From Bacillota bacterium (GTDB lineage Bacteria > Bacillota > Clostridia > Christensenellales > CAG-138), in contig JAEWYO010000042.1 in the NCBI GenBank assembly GCA_023395595.1, positions 1 through 64,000 on the forward strand: a stretch of DNA of 64,000 nt, in the 5' to 3' direction. The stretch's first letter is position 1; the number at the start of each line of letters is the position of its first letter. The position numbers were made by a program, and so were the translations under genes. Shown piece by piece: positions 61,842 to 64,000 of this stretch. The notes below the pieces were generated by a model. That model did not search any database. It saw nothing but the letters and a program-made list of their open reading frames with translations, and had not been told where the DNA came from.

Positions 61842-62060
61842 ATGAACACGTTTCTGGAGTTTATCAAAAGCCATAAATTCACCGTGCTGTTCGTGCTGAT
61901 CGGGCTGCTGTTGACGATTTTATTCTTCACCATCGGCTTCTGGCGCACGATACTGCTCTTTGTCATCCTCGCGATTTGCTTCCTTTTGGGCTACCTGCTC
62001 GACCAGAGCGGCCCGGAAGGAATCAAAGAGTTTTTCAACAAGCTGTTTTCGAAAAAATAA
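61842..62060 (+). CDS. DUF2273 family small membrane protein
   Basis: The 72-residue protein has two membrane helices (about 12-30 and 34-52) and the end EFFNKLFSKK. DUF2273 proteins are regularly encoded with Asp23 and AmaP and probably join the same membrane complex. ATG 61842 lies 10 nt after amaP with AGGCAAGAG as a weak ribosome site. Confidence 0.85.
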   Translation: MNTFLEFIKSHKFTVLFVLIGLLLTILFFTIGFWRTILLFVILAICFLLGYLLDQSGPEGIKEFFNKLFSKK

Positions 62061-62127
62061 TCGAGTGAAACGGGCTTTTATCCGGATCGCTTGGAAAACT
62101 AAACTATAGACTGGAATTCGATCAACC

Positions 62128-62541
62128 ATGAGCAGAACCACCGCGCGCGAAGTCGCAATGATGATGCACTTTTCCAATCTGTTGGGCGGAGAGGACACAC
62201 CCGAATGCGTCCTGGAGAAAGCCGAACTCATCGGCACACTGGACGGGGACGACCTTCTCTATGTCAGCCAGATGCTGGAAGGCGTGCAATCGCATGCCGA
62301 AGAGCTGGACGAGTTCATCAGCCGGTTTTCAAAGGACTGGATGATTGACCGTATCGCGCGGGTGGATTTGAGCATCTTGCGCCTGGCGATCTATGAGATG
62401 CGCTATCGCAAGGAAGATGTGCCGACCGGCGCCGCCATCAACGAAGCGGTGGAGTTGGCAAAACGTTATGGCGGGGAACGCTCTTATGCGTTTGTCAACG
62501 GCATATTGGGCAGCGTCGCCAAGGAGCTTGTCTCCCCGTGA
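62128..62541 (+). CDS. nusB: Transcription antitermination factor NusB
   Basis: The 137-residue protein is the all-helical NusB: RTTAREVAMMMHFSNLL at the start, DRIARVDLSILRLAIYEM and PTGAAINEAVELAKRYGGERSYAFVNGILG (in parts) at the end. It works with NusE in rRNA antitermination. Its stop overlaps the GTG of the next gene (GTGA). Confidence 0.95.
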   Translation: MSRTTAREVAMMMHFSNLLGGEDTPECVLEKAELIGTLDGDDLLYVSQMLEGVQSHAEELDEFISRFSKDWMIDRIARVDLSILRLAIYEMRYRKEDVPTGAAINEAVELAKRYGGERSYAFVNGILGSVAKELVSP

Positions 62542-63491
62542 GCGCTCTGTTTCTCGGCGTCGATACCAGCAACTACACGACGTCGGTATCCTGTGTTTCA
62601 ACCGAAGGCATCGTTTTCGAGCGGAGAACGATGCTTTCTGTGCCGTTGGGCGAACGCGGACTGCGCCAGAGCGACGCGGTCTTTCAGCATGTGCGAAACC
62701 TGCCGCCGTTGATCGAGGCAATGCTTGGCTCTGTTGAGCGCGACGCAATCCAAGCCGTCGCCGTCAGCAGCAAGCCGACTGCGGATCAAGAATCGTATAT
62801 GCCCGTTTTTCTTGCGGGAAAGCTCGCCGCGGTGTCCATTGCGTCCTCGCTCGGCGTGCCGCTCTATGAAACCACGCATCAGGCAGGGCATGTCCGCGCC
62901 GCGCTGCTGGGTCAGGAGACGCTGGTAAACGAATCTCCATTTCTGGCGATGCATCTTTCCGGCGGGACGACAGATCTGCTGCTCGTACATCGGGAAGACG
63001 GCATGATCGGCGAGATCGCCCGCATTGGCGGCTGCGATGATTTACACGCGGGACAGTTTGTGGATCGCGTCGGTGTTCGACTGGGACTGCCGTTTCCAAG
63101 CGGGATTTCGTTGGAGGCACTGGCGCGAGAGGCAGCCGATCACACGATCAAGCTATCGGCCAGTGTCAAGGTGCTCAACTGCTCGTTTTCCGGGCAGGAG
63201 TCGCACGCCCAACGGTTGATCGAAGCTGGAGCGGACAAAAGCGCGATTGCCTATGCGGTCTATGATTGCATGGCGCGCACGTTTGCAAAACTTTTAACCA
63301 GTGCTTTTATCGAGACGGGGTGTACGACGGCGCTGCTCTCCGGCGGGGTATCGGGTAGTTTATTATTGCGTGAGTTGCTGCAGCAGCGGCTCGAAAAAAC
63401 ACTTTTTTATGCGCAGAGCGGGCTTTCCTCGGACAATGCCGTGGGAACTGCGCTGCTTGCGCGGGACAGAATGGAACAACAAGAGAGCTGA
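62538..63491 (+). CDS. TsaD/Kae1-like (peptidase M22 family) paralog
   Basis: The 317-residue protein has the ASKHA fold start FLGVDTSNYTTSVS, the metal histidines H114 and H118 in HQAGH (TsaD has HxEGH or similar), LHLSGGT-like MHLSGGTTD, and LLSGGVSGS. It is shorter than TsaD and has Ala in place of the usual Glu between the histidines. A copy between nusB and xseA is common in Clostridia beside a separate true TsaD. Its role is not known. The start is GTG 62538. Confidence 0.82.
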   Translation: MSALFLGVDTSNYTTSVSCVSTEGIVFERRTMLSVPLGERGLRQSDAVFQHVRNLPPLIEAMLGSVERDAIQAVAVSSKPTADQESYMPVFLAGKLAAVSIASSLGVPLYETTHQAGHVRAALLGQETLVNESPFLAMHLSGGTTDLLLVHREDGMIGEIARIGGCDDLHAGQFVDRVGVRLGLPFPSGISLEALAREAADHTIKLSASVKVLNCSFSGQESHAQRLIEAGADKSAIAYAVYDCMARTFAKLLTSAFIETGCTTALLSGGVSGSLLLRELLQQRLEKTLFYAQSGLSSDNAVGTALLARDRMEQQES

Positions 63492-63525
63492 GCACAGCGC
63501 GTATGGGCGAGGGGAGGCGAGCGGC

Positions 63526-64000
63526 ATGGAGCAGGGACTAACGCCTGTGTTTCGCGTGAGCGAACTCAACGAATATGTCTCCCTGGTGCTCTCCGGCGAT
63601 CCAAATCTGGCTGACCTCCGCGTCAGCGGCGAGATCAGCGGGTTCAAACGGCACTCCTCCGGGCATCTGTATTTTTCGCTCAAGGATGAGAATGCGCTCG
63701 TGCGCTGTGTGATGTTTCGCCAGCAGGCGATGCGGCTGACCTTCCAACCGCAGGACGGCATGCAGGTGTTGCTCTACGGCAGAGCCTCGCTCTATGAAAA
63801 AGACGGCTCGTTTCAGCTTTACGCCAACTATCTCAAGAAAAGCGGCGAGGGCGAGCTTTATCTGCGCTTCCTTGCCATGAAGCGGGAACTCGAAGAGCGC
63901 GGATGGTTCGACGAAACGCACAAAAAACCGATTCCGTTTTTGCCGCGCCGCGTCGGTGTGGTGACCAGCGGAACGGGCGCCGCCGTACAGGATATCTTTA
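63526..64000 (+). CDS. xseA: Exodeoxyribonuclease VII large subunit, 5' part
   Basis: The frame runs to the window end (158 codons shown). It has the N-terminal OB fold of XseA (PVFRVSELNEYV, RVSGEISGFKRHSSGHLYFSLKD) and the start of the catalytic domain (PIPFLPRRVGVVTSGTGAAVQDI). With XseB it degrades single-stranded DNA. GGGGAGG lies upstream of ATG 63526. The gene is cut by the window, not broken. Confidence 0.95.
   Translation, partial: MEQGLTPVFRVSELNEYVSLVLSGDPNLADLRVSGEISGFKRHSSGHLYFSLKDENALVRCVMFRQQAMRLTFQPQDGMQVLLYGRASLYEKDGSFQLYANYLKKSGEGELYLRFLAMKRELEERGWFDETHKKPIPFLPRRVGVVTSGTGAAVQDIF

Noticed and set aside
1..64000. CRISPR arrays, tRNA or rRNA genes
   Set aside because: No regularly spaced identical repeats and no cloverleaf or rRNA segments were recognised in either strand.

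Overview
The window reads as chromosomal DNA of an anaerobic Bacillota, most likely class Clostridia. The support is gene content and order: hrcA-grpE-dnaK-dnaJ behind a perfect CIRCE operator, the asp23-amaP-DUF2273-nusB-(TsaD-like)-xseA run, lepA-hemW, a GGGtGRT/NifU-like pair and a carboxyspermidine polyamine operon. Coding DNA is GC-rich with frequent GTG and TTG starts. No rRNA, tRNA, CRISPR array, transposase or phage gene was seen. The order (for example Christensenellales or Oscillospirales) cannot be fixed from this sequence alone.

Layout. 1-7139: a hairpin-rich leader and a six-gene polyamine operon (speA, speE, carboxy(nor)spermidine synthase and decarboxylase, aguA, aguB). 7140-13740: gltB-gltD glutamate synthase behind a promoter and a leader with an ANTAR-type hairpin overlapping a terminator. 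13741-16254: repeat-rich upstream DNA, a sigma factor, a single-span membrane partner and a convergent secreted protein. 16254-20840 (minus strand): copper handling (HMA-SafE-cupredoxin fusion, CopA, lipoprotein). 21095-22371: an MFS pump. 22460-37987: an accessory catabolic island with Fe-dependent dehydrogenase, DapA-like aldolase, PdxA2-like dehydrogenase, YhcH-like protein, PrpR-like regulator, four-carbon acid-sugar kinase (DUF1537), anion permease, three two-domain esterases and a sialidase-fold protein. 38079-40055 (minus): rmuC and a YhhN-family gene. 40215-44069: a NifU-like/GGGtGRT pair, then a foreign-looking membrane MutS-family gene bounded by a second copy of the GGGtGRT 3' end. 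44233-48234: an EamA transporter, an ECF S component fused to a transketolase-C-like domain, and an NlpC/P60 cell-wall hydrolase. 48329-56460: lepA-hemW and the hrcA heat-shock operon. 56551-60149 (minus): flippase-like protein, YjbR protein, orphan DNA methyltransferase, GntR regulator. 60557-64000: asp23 locus to the start of xseA, cut by the window edge.

How the genes work together. The first operon takes arginine to agmatine and putrescine (SpeA, AguA, AguB) and adds an aminopropyl group through carboxyspermidine, with SpeE as a possible second route. The island at 22-38 kb looks like a self-contained import and breakdown route for an anionic, probably esterified, small acid sugar: the permease imports it, unsecreted esterases and the sialidase-fold protein trim it, DUF1537 kinase and PdxA2 oxidise it towards a triose phosphate, and the aldolase and dehydrogenase handle side products. 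The substrate is inference. The island is the best candidate here for an undescribed system. The gltB leader, the S-component/transketolase-C fusion and the MutS insertion scar are the next most interesting signals.
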